DNA from: Mycolicibacterium tusciae JS617
GTDB taxonomy: Bacteria > Actinomycetota > Actinomycetes > Mycobacteriales > Mycobacteriaceae
Reading direction: 5' to 3'
Assembly: GCF_000243415.2 (NCBI RefSeq)
Contig: NZ_KI912270.1
Location: 1,674,001 to 1,738,000, forward strand
DNA length: 64,000 nt
The notes beneath the pieces were generated by a model. The model had not been told where the DNA came from and ran no database searches. It saw only the letters and a list, made by a program, of their open reading frames with translations. Both the position numbers and the translations under genes were made by a program. Positions within the stretch are counted from its first letter, which is position 1. Every line of letters starts with the position of its first letter. Positions 1 to 8,766 of this stretch are shown one piece after another.

Positions 1-1
1 C

Positions 2-2137
2 GACGATTTCCTGAATCGACTGCGCGACAACCCCCCTCCCCTGGCGGTGATTGAATCCCTTGATATCCAGTCAATTCCGGTCATCGGAGGCACTGGCTTC
101 ACGATCGCCGATACGACACGGACCGCCGGCGCACGCACACTGACATCGCCCGACGTCGCCATGTGCGCCGACTGCGCCGGTGAGCAACGCGACCCCGGCG
201 ATCGGCGCTACCGTCACGCCTTCATCAACTGCACGAACTGCGGCCCACGCTTCACGATCATCGGCTCACTTCCCTACGACCGCGCATCCACGACTATGGC
301 ACCGTTCCCGATGTGCGCCGACTGTGCCCGCGAATACGACGATCCCGCCGACCGACGATTCCACGCCCAGCCGATCTGCTGCCCGGACTGCGGGCCGTCA
401 CTGTCCTATTGCGATGGGCTCGGCCGCAGGATGCCCGGCGAATCCGGATTGCGCGAGGCACGCCGGGTGCTGCGCGACGGTGGCGTATTGGCGGTGAAGG
501 GTGTCGGCGGCTACCACCTCGCCTGCGACGCGGGCAACGAAGGCGCGGTCGCGGCGTTGCGTATGCGAAAGCGCCGTGGCGACAAGCCCTTCGCCGTGAT
601 GGTCGGTGACGTTGCGGTCGCACACACCATCGCCGACGTGGCCGGCCCGTCGGTGCGGATGCTGTCGGGTCCGCAACGTCCGATCGTGCTGTTGCCCCGC
701 CGTCCCTGCGCCCCGGTCGCCGACTCTGTCGCCCCGCACAATCCCGACCTCGGTGTCATGCTCGCCTACGCACCGCTGCACACCCTGCTTTTCGGTCTGG
801 CCGATGATGAGCCCGGACCGCCGGTGCTGGTGATGACCTCCGGGAACGTTGCGGGTGAGCCGATCTGTTTCACCGACGATGCTGCGCTCCAACGGCTCTC
901 GCATCTCGCGGACGGTTGGCTGATGCACGACCGCGTGATTTTGGTTCCGTGCGACGACTCGGTCATGCGGGTGGTGGTCGTCGACGGTGACGCTATCGAG
1001 GTCCCCATACGACGTTCCCGCGGATACGCACCACTTCCGGTCGCGCTCCCCGTGGCGGTGCCGCCGACATTGGCGGTGGGCGCCGACCTCAAGAACGCCA
1101 TGGCGGTCGCCGACGGCAAGTACGCCTGGCTGAGCCAGCACATCGGCGATATGGACGACCTGGCCACGCTGGCCGCGTTCGACGCCACCCAGCAGCATCT
1201 GCAGGAGTTGACCGCGGTCGCGCCAGAGGTCCTGGTCGCCGACGCCCATCCGCTGTACCGGTCGACCGCGTGGGCGAACCGCAATGCCGCGGGCCGACCG
1301 CTTCGAACCGTCCAGCATCACCATGCGCACATCGCGGCGGTCATGGCCGAACACGGCCTCGATGGTTCGACCGAGGTACTCGGCTTCGCCTTCGACGGAA
1401 CGGGTTGGGGCACCGACGGCGCGGTGTGGGGTGGCGAAGTACTGCTGGCGAATTACAAAGGGTTCCAACGCCTGGCGCAACTGGCGTATGTCCCCTTGGC
1501 CGGCGGCGATGTCAGCGTGTTGCGCCCCTACCGGATGGCCCTAGCCCATCTGTGGGCGGCCGGTATCGCGTGGGATGCCGATTTACCGCCGGTCGACACG
1601 TGTCCGCTCGAGGAACGGACAGCGCTGGCGCGTCAACTCGAAACCGGCTTCGGATGTATCCCGACATCCAGCATGGGCCGCCTGTTCGATGCGATCTCAG
1701 CACTGGCAGGTGTGCGACAGGTGGTGGCCTACGAAGCCCAGGCGGCGATCGAACTGGAAGGGTTGTCCCGCGGCGTGGACGGCGGGGCGAGTGCCTACGC
1801 GTTCGGCGTCGTCCGTGACGGCGACACCCTGGTGATAGATCCCGCTGCGGTAATCCACGCGGTGGTCCGCGACCGGCGTGCCGGGGTCGCCGCGGGCGTG
1901 GTCGGAGCGCGGTTCCACCGTGCAGTCGCCGACGTGGTCGTCGACCTGGCCGTCACAGCAGGTGACCCGTCACAGACCGTCGCCCTGTCCGGTGGCGTTT
2001 TCCAGAACGGCCTGTTACTCGAACTCACAGTGAAGCGATTGCGGGCCCGTGGATTCCACGTCATCACGCATCGGGTCGTGCCGCCGAACGACGGCGGTAT
2101 CGCATTGGGACAGCTGTTGGTGGGTAACTGCGGATGA
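2..2137 (+). CDS. hypF: HypF carbamoyltransferase, 5'-truncated by window edge
   Basis: HypF makes the thiocarboxamide/cyanide precursor on HypE that supplies the CN ligands of [NiFe]-hydrogenase, using carbamoyl phosphate and ATP in the cytoplasm. The frame is open from base 2, so the first visible GTG (47) is internal and most of the N-terminal acylphosphatase domain lies outside the window. Visible: two zinc-finger modules (MCADC..CTNCGP and MCADC..CCPDCGP), a YrdC/Sua5-like domain, then a Kae1-like domain with the metal motif HHHAHIAAV and the C-terminal SGGVFQN..NDGGIALGQ. The stop overlaps the next start by 4 nt (ATGA), so it leads a maturation operon. Confidence 0.96.
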   Translation, partial: DDFLNRLRDNPPPLAVIESLDIQSIPVIGGTGFTIADTTRTAGARTLTSPDVAMCADCAGEQRDPGDRRYRHAFINCTNCGPRFTIIGSLPYDRASTTMAPFPMCADCAREYDDPADRRFHAQPICCPDCGPSLSYCDGLGRRMPGESGLREARRVLRDGGVLAVKGVGGYHLACDAGNEGAVAALRMRKRRGDKPFAVMVGDVAVAHTIADVAGPSVRMLSGPQRPIVLLPRRPCAPVADSVAPHNPDLGVMLAYAPLHTLLFGLADDEPGPPVLVMTSGNVAGEPICFTDDAALQRLSHLADGWLMHDRVILVPCDDSVMRVVVVDGDAIEVPIRRSRGYAPLPVALPVAVPPTLAVGADLKNAMAVADGKYAWLSQHIGDMDDLATLAAFDATQQHLQELTAVAPEVLVADAHPLYRSTAWANRNAAGRPLRTVQHHHAHIAAVMAEHGLDGSTEVLGFAFDGTGWGTDGAVWGGEVLLANYKGFQRLAQLAYVPLAGGDVSVLRPYRMALAHLWAAGIAWDADLPPVDTCPLEERTALARQLETGFGCIPTSSMGRLFDAISALAGVRQVVAYEAQAAIELEGLSRGVDGGASAYAFGVVRDGDTLVIDPAAVIHAVVRDRRAGVAAGVVGARFHRAVADVVVDLAVTAGDPSQTVALSGGVFQNGLLLELTVKRLRARGFHVITHRVVPPNDGGIALGQLLVGNCG

Positions 2138-2901
2138 ATGCTCTGACGACGGGCCAAGAACTGTTCGGCCGGTACGCCTACCCACCGAACGAACTCGGCT
2201 ACTGCGGCCCCACAGACGGTGGCGGCACATCAGGACTCGCCTCACATGCCAAGGAGTTTGACGGCGCATGGCCATATTTGGCGGCGATCGCCGATGCCAT
2301 CGGACATTCCGATCCTCTCGACCAGGACGTGGTGGGCAGCTACTGGGTCGGCGGCCCGGCTCTTTCCAAGGTCGATTCCGCGCAGCTGCTCGACCGGCTG
2401 CGCGCCGCATTCACGGGGCAGCTCACCGGTCTGCTGGACGACGTCCCCGCTACCGCGGAGGTACTGGCGCACCACAGCTTTCACGTCTTCGTGGTCTATC
2501 CATGGGCGCGATTTCTGCACCGTGACGCGGCCACCGCAGTGAAGGTGATGCAGAGCTGCCGCATCCGCTGGGGAACGGTCGAGTCGGTCGTAGCTGAGCA
2601 CGCGGTGATCTGCTCGCAACCCTTGCGGTTCGACGACGGCCTGCTGATCCTAGGCGAGCCGGAGACCGAGACCGTCCGATGGAGGAAGGGCGACGTGTCG
2701 CTGGCGCCGGCACCGAGACCAGGGACGGTGGTCTCCGCACATTGGGACTGGGTGTGCGCAACGCTCACCGACACCGACAGTGCCGCACTGGCATCGGCCA
2801 CGGCGGCCACCCTGGATCTGGTCAACGAGTGGTGCGAAACCGCCTTCCCCAGGTCCGGTTCGGCGCGCCTCGGCAGTTCGTCGACGGGAGGTCGCACATG
2901 A
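2134..2901 (+). CDS. Hydrogenase-locus protein, DUF6390-like
   Basis: A 255-residue soluble protein beginning MNALTTGQELFGRYAYPPNE. It resembles the actinobacterial DUF6390 family, which I know only as a companion of hydrogenase maturation genes; no catalytic role is established. There is no signal peptide or membrane segment. It overlaps hypF by ATGA on the left and the next gene by ATGA on the right, so translation is coupled and a maturation or assembly role is inferred from context. The family assignment is from memory and should be treated as probable. Confidence 0.75.
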   Translation: MNALTTGQELFGRYAYPPNELGYCGPTDGGGTSGLASHAKEFDGAWPYLAAIADAIGHSDPLDQDVVGSYWVGGPALSKVDSAQLLDRLRAAFTGQLTGLLDDVPATAEVLAHHSFHVFVVYPWARFLHRDAATAVKVMQSCRIRWGTVESVVAEHAVICSQPLRFDDGLLILGEPETETVRWRKGDVSLAPAPRPGTVVSAHWDWVCATLTDTDSAALASATAATLDLVNEWCETAFPRSGSARLGSSSTGGRT

Positions 2902-3638
2902 CGGCAAACGCACGACCCGGCGGGTCGTACATCGATGACGAGTTGTCAGCGGATCTGGCTGCGGCCGCACTGGACATGGCCCGCCGCTTCCACAACGGCG
3001 CCACACTGTGGGTCATCTCACCGGAATGGGAACCACATGCCCACCATGTCGCCGTCGAGTTCGTGCATCCGGTCGTCGTGGGCAAGCGGGCGCTGCCGTC
3101 TGTCGCGCTCGTCGAGCCAGATCCGGTGGCGCAGGCGAGGGTGGCCAGTCAACCAGGAGATCTGCTGATCGCGGTCGCGTCTGCGGGCCAGCCCGCAGTG
3201 CTCGACGCCATGCGCCGCGCGCAGGCATGGGGCGTGCTGACGCTGTGGATCGGTTCCGGCCCGCGCCCGGCGGCAGGCGCTGCCAACCACATCCTGTGGA
3301 TCGACTCGGACGACCCGATGCTGCCTGCCACCGGAACCTTCGTCCTGATGTACCACCTGCTGTGGGAGCTCACACACGTCTGCTTCGAGCACCCGGGACT
3401 GCTCAAACCCGGCTCCGACGAGTGCGCCGACGAATTGTGCGTGACATGCAGCGACGAGGGCCGTCTCGGCGAGGTTGTGCTCGAGCCGGTCGACGCCACC
3501 GGTTCCGCGCTGGTTCGGACCGCATCGGGCGAGGAATGGGTCGACGTCACGCTACTCGGTGCTGTGGCCCCCCACGATCTCGTTCTTGTCCACGCGGGCA
3601 CGGCGATCACCCGGGTCGAATGCGAGGTGCACCGATGA
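2898..3638 (+). CDS. SIS-like domain fused to a HypC-like domain
   Basis: A 246-residue protein. The ATG at 2898 overlaps the upstream stop; earlier in-frame starts would lie inside the previous gene. Residues about 20-165 look like a degenerate sugar-isomerase (SIS) fold, with a DLLIAVASAGQPAVLDA core. The C-terminal 75 or so residues look like HypC/HupF: CVTCSDEGRLGEVV, then APHDLVLVHAGTAITRVE. In canonical HypC the working cysteine is residue 2; here the cysteines are internal, so this is not a normal HypC chaperone. A separate true hypC sits downstream. Function unknown; involvement in ligand or cofactor delivery is inference. Confidence 0.72.
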   Translation: MTANARPGGSYIDDELSADLAAAALDMARRFHNGATLWVISPEWEPHAHHVAVEFVHPVVVGKRALPSVALVEPDPVAQARVASQPGDLLIAVASAGQPAVLDAMRRAQAWGVLTLWIGSGPRPAAGAANHILWIDSDDPMLPATGTFVLMYHLLWELTHVCFEHPGLLKPGSDECADELCVTCSDEGRLGEVVLEPVDATGSALVRTASGEEWVDVTLLGAVAPHDLVLVHAGTAITRVECEVHR

Positions 3639-4309
3639 CCGAGCCCGAAAGTACTGGCTTTCTTTATCCGTTCATCGAATCCGAGGAATCCGATGCCACC
3701 GGCCTACTCGAGGATCTTGCCGCCTCGGCACGGGGCAAGGCCGCCGAAAGCGCACGGCTGCAAGGCGAATCTCTCCACGAATACGCCGACGCGCTCACTG
3801 CGGCGGGAACCGAGATGGCCGACCGCTTCCGCCGAGGCGGCCGCCTCTACACGTTCGGAAACGGCGGAAGCTCCACCGACGCAGCGACGCTGGCGTCGCT
3901 CTTCAGCCGCCCGGCGCGCGGCCGTGCGGTCGCCGCATGGTCTCTGGCGGCGGACAACGCCGTGGTGACCGCCCTGGGGAACGATGTCGGATTCGAATTG
4001 ATCTTCAAACGACAGATCATCGCCCATGCCCGCGACCGCGACATCGCGGTCGCACTGTCGACGTCCGGAAACTCCGAGGATCTGATGACGGCGATCACCG
4101 AGGCGAAGCACCGGAATCTGCTGACGATCGGGTTCTCCGGCCATGACGGCGGCAGGATGGCGGTCGCCGAGGATCTCGATTACTGCTTCACAATGCATTC
4201 CCAGAGCATTCACCGGATCCAGGAGAGCCACGCAATGCTCGGCTACACACTCTGGTCGGTAGCCCAGGAGCGCATGGCCCGTCCCCTGAACGGAGTACAA
4301 GCGACATGA
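3635..4309 (+). CDS. SIS-domain protein, phosphoheptose isomerase-like (GmhA family)
   Basis: A 224-residue SIS-domain protein. The sugar-phosphate binding loops are visible as FGNGGSSTDAATLASL and, further on, ALSTSGNSEDLMTAI, the usual GmhA pattern. GmhA enzymes convert sedoheptulose 7-phosphate to a heptose phosphate, but mycobacteria lack LPS heptose and this copy is locked into the hyp operon. It overlaps its neighbours by 4 nt at both ends. A dedicated role in hydrogenase maturation is likely but unproven. Confidence 0.85.
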   Translation: MTEPESTGFLYPFIESEESDATGLLEDLAASARGKAAESARLQGESLHEYADALTAAGTEMADRFRRGGRLYTFGNGGSSTDAATLASLFSRPARGRAVAAWSLAADNAVVTALGNDVGFELIFKRQIIAHARDRDIAVALSTSGNSEDLMTAITEAKHRNLLTIGFSGHDGGRMAVAEDLDYCFTMHSQSIHRIQESHAMLGYTLWSVAQERMARPLNGVQAT

Positions 4310-5400
4310 CCAACGCCATGAGCGCCGCGGACCGCGAAGACCGTGTCCTGGAACGCATCGACAAGTTCCGCCAGCGTCGGCCACGCCTGCTCGATGAGGT
4401 GGTGACCCTTGCGCACGGTGCGGGCGGCAAGTCATCGGCGGCTCTTGTCGACGCGGTGTTCGTCGAGGCGTTCCGCAACGAGCAGCTCGAACAACTCGGC
4501 GACGCCGCGGTGCTGCGTACACCGTCCGGCGACCGACTGGCGTTCTCCACCGACTCGTATGTCGTTTCGCCGCGGCGCTTTCCTGGCGGATCCATCGGCC
4601 ATGTCGCGGTGCACGGGACGATCAACGACCTCGCGGTCTCGGGTGCACGTCCGCAGTGGCTGTCCGCCGCCTTCGTCATCGAGGAGGGATTCCCTGTCGC
4701 CGAACTCCGCGAAATCGTCGCTGACATGAGCGAAGCAGGGGCGAAAGCCGGCGTGCAAATCGTCACCGGCGACACGAAGGTCGTGGGCAAGGGCGCGGGT
4801 GACGGCGTATACATCTCCACAGCGGGCGTCGGGTTGATTCCCGAGGGCCGACAGCTGTCTCGCGATCTCGTGCGGCCCGGCGACAAGGTGATGCTGTCGG
4901 GGACAATCGGCGAGCACGGGATGGCGGTCTTGTTGGCTCGCGGCGATCTTGCCATCGACGCCGACATCGCCTCCGACACCGCTCCGGTGCACCAGCTGGT
5001 GGAAATCCTTCTGTCGGCGGCACCGTCGACGCGGTGGATGCGCGACGCAACACGAGGCGGCGTCGGCACAGTGGCCAACGAACTCGTCAAGGATTGCCCG
5101 TTCGCGCTGATCCTGGATGAGGACAGACTTCCGGTCAAGCCGCAGGTGCTCGGCGCCTGCGACATGCTCGGCATCGACCCGTTGTACGTCGCCAACGAGG
5201 GCAAGTTCGTCGCCATCGTTCCTGCCGACGAGATCGAGGCGGCGGTCACGGCGATGCGCAACCATCCGCAGGGTGCCGATGCCGCGGTCGTCGGGGAGAT
5301 CGTGCCCGAGCCGCACGGAATTGTCGCGCTACGAACGTCTTTCGGCGGTAGCCGAATCGTCGACATGCTTGTCGGTGATCCGCTGCCCCGGATCTGCTGA
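4306..5400 (+). CDS. hypE: HypE, hydrogenase cyanide-ligand maturation enzyme
   Basis: HypE (364 residues) dehydrates the carbamoyl group received from HypF to a thiocyanate on its C-terminal cysteine, then passes cyanide to iron on HypC-HypD. The PurM-like fold is seen in LAHGAGGKSSAALVD, FSTDSYVVSPRRFPGG and VHGTINDLAVSGA. The protein ends PLPRIC, giving the expected terminal cysteine (C364). Start overlaps the SIS gene by ATGA. Followed after 12 nt by hypC. Confidence 0.97.
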   Translation: MTNAMSAADREDRVLERIDKFRQRRPRLLDEVVTLAHGAGGKSSAALVDAVFVEAFRNEQLEQLGDAAVLRTPSGDRLAFSTDSYVVSPRRFPGGSIGHVAVHGTINDLAVSGARPQWLSAAFVIEEGFPVAELREIVADMSEAGAKAGVQIVTGDTKVVGKGAGDGVYISTAGVGLIPEGRQLSRDLVRPGDKVMLSGTIGEHGMAVLLARGDLAIDADIASDTAPVHQLVEILLSAAPSTRWMRDATRGGVGTVANELVKDCPFALILDEDRLPVKPQVLGACDMLGIDPLYVANEGKFVAIVPADEIEAAVTAMRNHPQGADAAVVGEIVPEPHGIVALRTSFGGSRIVDMLVGDPLPRIC

Positions 5401-5412
5401 GAGGAGAAGCCG

Positions 5413-5685
5413 ATGTGTCTTGGCATTCCCGGTCAGGTGGTCGACATCGTCGACGCCGAAGAATCCCTGGCCAAGGTCGACGTCAACGGTGTGCGCAGGA
5501 TCATCAGCGTGCGTCTGCTGGCTGATGTCAACCCGCAAGTCGGCGATTGGGTGCTGGTGCACGTCGGCTTCGCGATGGCCAAGATCGACGAACGTGAGGC
5601 GAAATTGACGCTCGAGCAGGTACAGAAGATGGGCGCCGACTACGTCAACGAGATCGAAGCATTCAACTCCACCGAGATCGCTTGA
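5413..5685 (+). CDS. hypC: HypC, hydrogenase assembly chaperone
   Basis: A 90-residue HypC/HybG/HupF chaperone that carries the Fe(CN)2CO unit with HypD and delivers it to the hydrogenase large subunit. It begins MCLGIPGQVVDI, with the essential Cys2 and the family signature, followed by the small barrel core (VGDWVLVHVGFAMAKID). A good ribosome site (gaggag) precedes the ATG. Normal family length is about 75-95 residues. Lies between hypE and hypD in the same operon. Confidence 0.97.
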   Translation: MCLGIPGQVVDIVDAEESLAKVDVNGVRRIISVRLLADVNPQVGDWVLVHVGFAMAKIDEREAKLTLEQVQKMGADYVNEIEAFNSTEIA

Positions 5686-5695
5686 GAGGCTTGAC

Positions 5696-6823
5696 ATGAA
5701 GTTCGTCGACGAATTCCGCGATCCGGCAGCCGCACGCGCTTTGGTCAAATCGATCACCGAACTCGCTGTCGGCGACCATTTCAAATTCATGGAGGTGTGT
5801 GGCGGACACACGCACACCATCTACCGTCACGGCATCGAGCATCTCCTGCCCGACACCGTCGAACTGGTGCACGGACCGGGGTGCCCGGTCTGTGTGATTC
5901 CGATGGGCCGTGTCGACGATGCGATGTGGCTGGCAGAGCAACCGAACGTCATCTTCACGACATTCGGCGACATGATGCGGGTGCCGGGGTCGAAGGGCAA
6001 CCTCATCGAGGCCAAGGCACGTGGTGCGGACGTGAGATTCGTGTACTCCCCGCTTGATGCCCTCAAGGTCGCGCTCGACAATCCGGACAAGCACGTCGTG
6101 TTTTTCGCAGTCGGTTTCGAGACCACCGCCCCTTCGACGGCGGTGACACTGGTACGCGCGCGTGCACGGGGCGTGAAGAACTTCAGCGTGTACTGCAACC
6201 ACGTCACGATCGTTCCGCCGATCAAGGCGATCCTCGAATCACCCGACCTCAGGTTGTCGGGGTTCCTCGGTCCCGGGCACGTCTCGACAGTGGTGGGACT
6301 GCGGCCGTACCGGTTCGTTCCCGACGTGTACGGAAAGCCAATGGTGGTAGCGGGTTTCGAGCCGCTCGACATCCTCGCATCGGTGCACATGCTGCTGCAG
6401 CAGATCCGTGAGGGACGTTGCGAGGTCGAGAATCAGTACACGCGCATCGTGCGGCCGGAAGGCAATACCGCGGCACTGAAGTTGATGTCCGAAACGTTCG
6501 AATTGCGGCCACACTTCGAGTGGCGTGGGTTGGGGTTCATATCGCAGAGCGCACTCAAGGTGCACCGCGACTATGCCGAGTTCGACGCCGAGCACACGTT
6601 CGAGATGCCCGGCGTACGCGTGGCGGACCCGAAGGCATGCCAGTGCGGCGAGGTGCTCAAGGGCGTGATCAAGCCATGGGAGTGCAAGGTGTTCGGCACT
6701 GCTTGCACACCGGAGACGCCGATCGGGACGTGCATGGTCTCCCCCGAGGGCGCCTGCGCCGCCTACTACAACTTCGGCCGGTTGCACCGCGAAACAGCGT
6801 TGGTGCTGGGTCAGCGTGCCTAG
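5696..6823 (+). CDS. hypD: HypD, Fe-S scaffold for the hydrogenase Fe(CN)2CO unit
   Basis: A 375-residue HypD. With HypC it forms the scaffold where cyanide and CO are attached to iron. Visible landmarks: FMEVCGGHTHTIYRHG (C35), HGPGCPVCVIP (C63, C66, the redox-active pair), and the C-terminal 4Fe-4S cysteines in ACQCGEVLKG, WECKVFGTACTP and GTCMVSPEGACAA. Last recognised gene of the operon. The structural hydrogenase genes and hypA/hypB are not in the window. Confidence 0.97.
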   Translation: MKFVDEFRDPAAARALVKSITELAVGDHFKFMEVCGGHTHTIYRHGIEHLLPDTVELVHGPGCPVCVIPMGRVDDAMWLAEQPNVIFTTFGDMMRVPGSKGNLIEAKARGADVRFVYSPLDALKVALDNPDKHVVFFAVGFETTAPSTAVTLVRARARGVKNFSVYCNHVTIVPPIKAILESPDLRLSGFLGPGHVSTVVGLRPYRFVPDVYGKPMVVAGFEPLDILASVHMLLQQIREGRCEVENQYTRIVRPEGNTAALKLMSETFELRPHFEWRGLGFISQSALKVHRDYAEFDAEHTFEMPGVRVADPKACQCGEVLKGVIKPWECKVFGTACTPETPIGTCMVSPEGACAAYYNFGRLHRETALVLGQRA

Positions 6824-6899
6824 CTACGGCTTCCCTGCCAGCGCACGGGAACCATTTCAAGCGTCGCCGCGGCCGATGCGGCGAGGATGAGGAGTTGTC

Positions 6900-7343
6900 A
6901 TGACAAAGCCGGAAGAACGGGGATCACGCGGCACCGGATCAGATGAACCATCGGGCGGGCCTGCAGACCGGCCGTCGGGATCGTACGAAGGCGACGAGTC
7001 GGTTCCAGCCCACGACGAAGGCGGAAAGCCCGACTTCGAAAGTGGCTTCACCAACGAGCCTCCGAAGGACGTCCAGCCCGAGATTCCGCCCTATGAGGGG
7101 CGACAAAAAGCGGCCAAGCCGGCCGACGGCGGAGACGAGACGGGCGAACGGACCGGCGGGGCAGTCAAACCCGTCACGGATGCCGACTACAAGTCGCCGC
7201 CCCCCGGCGATACCGCAGGCGGAACCACCACATCACCGGCCGACGAACAGTCGGCGTCGCAGATGCCGGAGTCTGACCGCGGCGACGACCAGGTTGGGCC
7301 TGCCCATACCGCCGGCACCGGTCGAGCCGAGGACAAACGCTAG
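6900..7343 (+). CDS. Small hydrophilic disordered protein, unknown function
   Basis: A 147-residue protein made almost only of G, P, S, T, D, E, K and Q, with hardly any hydrophobic core (for example PPKDVQPEIPPYEGRQ). It is predicted by eye to be intrinsically disordered, with no cysteine, signal or membrane segment. A GAGGAG-like ribosome site sits before ATG 6900. It lies 76 nt after hypD and converges on the DUF3046 gene 4 nt away. It could be a stress or linker protein; no family recognised. Coding status is supported by start context and composition only. Confidence 0.6.
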   Translation: MTKPEERGSRGTGSDEPSGGPADRPSGSYEGDESVPAHDEGGKPDFESGFTNEPPKDVQPEIPPYEGRQKAAKPADGGDETGERTGGAVKPVTDADYKSPPPGDTAGGTTTSPADEQSASQMPESDRGDDQVGPAHTAGTGRAEDKR

Positions 7344-7347
7344 CGAC

Positions 7348-7542
7348 TCACCACTGATCGCGCGGGACGTCGAAGTCCGCGCACAGCGCCCGCCAGACGT
7401 CTCGCGGGTCGACGCCGTCCTCGATGGCCTGCACAGGGGTGCGCCCGCCGAGGCTCGTGAGCACATGGTCGACAAGCAGCGACCCACCACGAACCGACCC
7501 GAACTGCTCCTCGACGAGGACGTTGAATTCCGTCAACCGCAC
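7348..7542 (-). CDS. DUF3046 small protein (Rv2738c-like)
   Basis: A 64-residue protein starting GTG at 7542 (MRLTEFNVLVEEQFGSVRGG). It matches the DUF3046 pattern: LTEF..V...FG near the start, DHVLTSLGGRTPVQAI in the middle, and DPRDVWRALCADFDVP at the end. In M. tuberculosis the homologue Rv2738c lies next to recA/recX; here the hydrogenase operon occupies that side. It follows the glycosyltransferase stop by 10 nt and is probably co-transcribed with it. Function unknown. Confidence 0.85.
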   Translation of the reverse strand: MRLTEFNVLVEEQFGSVRGGSLLVDHVLTSLGGRTPVQAIEDGVDPRDVWRALCADFDVPRDQW

Positions 7543-7552
7543 GCGGCCCAAC

Positions 7553-8725
7553 CTACGCCGAAGCCGCGACCGCTTCATGGCACACCCGTACCGGATCGTC
7601 GACACCGGCCAGGGATGCCCCGGCCCGCCGCGCCGCCTCCCGATAGCCCGGCGTCGACAACACGTCACACACCGCCGTCGCCAACGCCTTGCCGGTCAAC
7701 GGGCGTACGAGTAGCGCACTGCCCTGGCGCACAACGCGGTTCGAGATCTCCCACTGGTCGCCGCCACCTGGCACCACCACCAGCGGTACGCCCGCCAGCA
7801 GCGTCTTGGACACCATGCCGTGCCCGCCGCCGCAGACCACCACGTCGGCATTCGACAGCAGCTCGTCCTGGCGTCCGAGCCCGACCACCGCCCATGGCGG
7901 CACCGGAGCATCGGGCCCGCGTAGCCGCGACACCACGACCCGCGACCCCGCCGGAAGCACCTCCCCCGGCGTCAGGGTGTCCAGCGCCAGCTCAGCCAGC
8001 CCGCGGGCGCCGGTGGTCGCAGTCGACGGTGCGACGACCACGACCGGTCCGGAACCGGACGGAATCTCCAGTTTCGACGACGTCGGCTCAAAGTGCAGAG
8101 GCCCGACTATCACCGCCTCGGGAGGCCAGTCGGGTCGCGGCATCTCCAGAGCGGGCAGCGTGGCGATCAGCCGTCGTCGCGGACCGGGATCGGTTGCAGG
8201 TAACCCGATTTCGGCACGCGCCGCCTCTCGTTGCTGAAGTCCGGTCCGCCACGACCGGGCGGACAACGCGCGCAGCACCGCGTCGCGGACCTTGCCGCGG
8301 AGGCCGACGCCTGGTGCGAGCCCACTGCCTATCGGCGGAAGCCCCTTCGACGGCCGATACAACGGCTGGGGGTTGAGCTCGACCCACGGCAACCCCTGCA
8401 GCTCCGCAGCGAACCCGCCGGCCACGGTGATCACATCCGACACCACCAGGTCCGGCGCCAGCTGCCTCAGCTGCGGCACGTTGAGCACAGCCATGCGCGC
8501 CGCACGCTCGTTGATCTTCGCGCCGGCGTCGGCATCGTCGTCCCCGTCGGTCGCGTCCAGGCCGAGGAGTTCGACCGCGTCGACCCCGGCCTCTTTCGCC
8601 GTGGCCAGCCACTTTGTCCCGGTCAGAAGTGTCGGTGAATCCCCGTTGGCCAGGAAGCGAAGGCACAGCGCAATGGCCGGAAAGGCGTGCCCGGGATCGG
8701 GTCCGGCAACGACCGCGACGCGCAT
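7553..8725 (-). CDS. GT-B glycosyltransferase (Rv2739c-like)
   Basis: A 390-residue UDP-glycosyltransferase of the MGT/GT1 type. The N-terminal Rossmann half begins MRVAVVAGPDPGHAFPAIAL. The C-terminal half has the donor-binding signature ADVVVCGGGHGMVSKTLLAG, then PLVVVPGGGDQWEISNRVV. Family members move a sugar from a nucleotide donor to a small lipophilic acceptor; the substrate is unknown. ATG 8725 is chosen because the domain starts there. It is divergent from ephG with a 41-nt gap, so the promoters must nearly overlap. Confidence 0.88.
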   Translation of the reverse strand: MRVAVVAGPDPGHAFPAIALCLRFLANGDSPTLLTGTKWLATAKEAGVDAVELLGLDATDGDDDADAGAKINERAARMAVLNVPQLRQLAPDLVVSDVITVAGGFAAELQGLPWVELNPQPLYRPSKGLPPIGSGLAPGVGLRGKVRDAVLRALSARSWRTGLQQREAARAEIGLPATDPGPRRRLIATLPALEMPRPDWPPEAVIVGPLHFEPTSSKLEIPSGSGPVVVVAPSTATTGARGLAELALDTLTPGEVLPAGSRVVVSRLRGPDAPVPPWAVVGLGRQDELLSNADVVVCGGGHGMVSKTLLAGVPLVVVPGGGDQWEISNRVVRQGSALLVRPLTGKALATAVCDVLSTPGYREAARRAGASLAGVDDPVRVCHEAVAASA

Positions 8726-8766
8726 TGGGCCTACCATGCCACAGCGCCTGGCCATAGGCTGAGGAC

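Noticed and set aside
398..1480. Long open frame antisense to hypF
   Set aside because: HypF on the plus strand is unambiguous; the antisense frame has no recognisable features.
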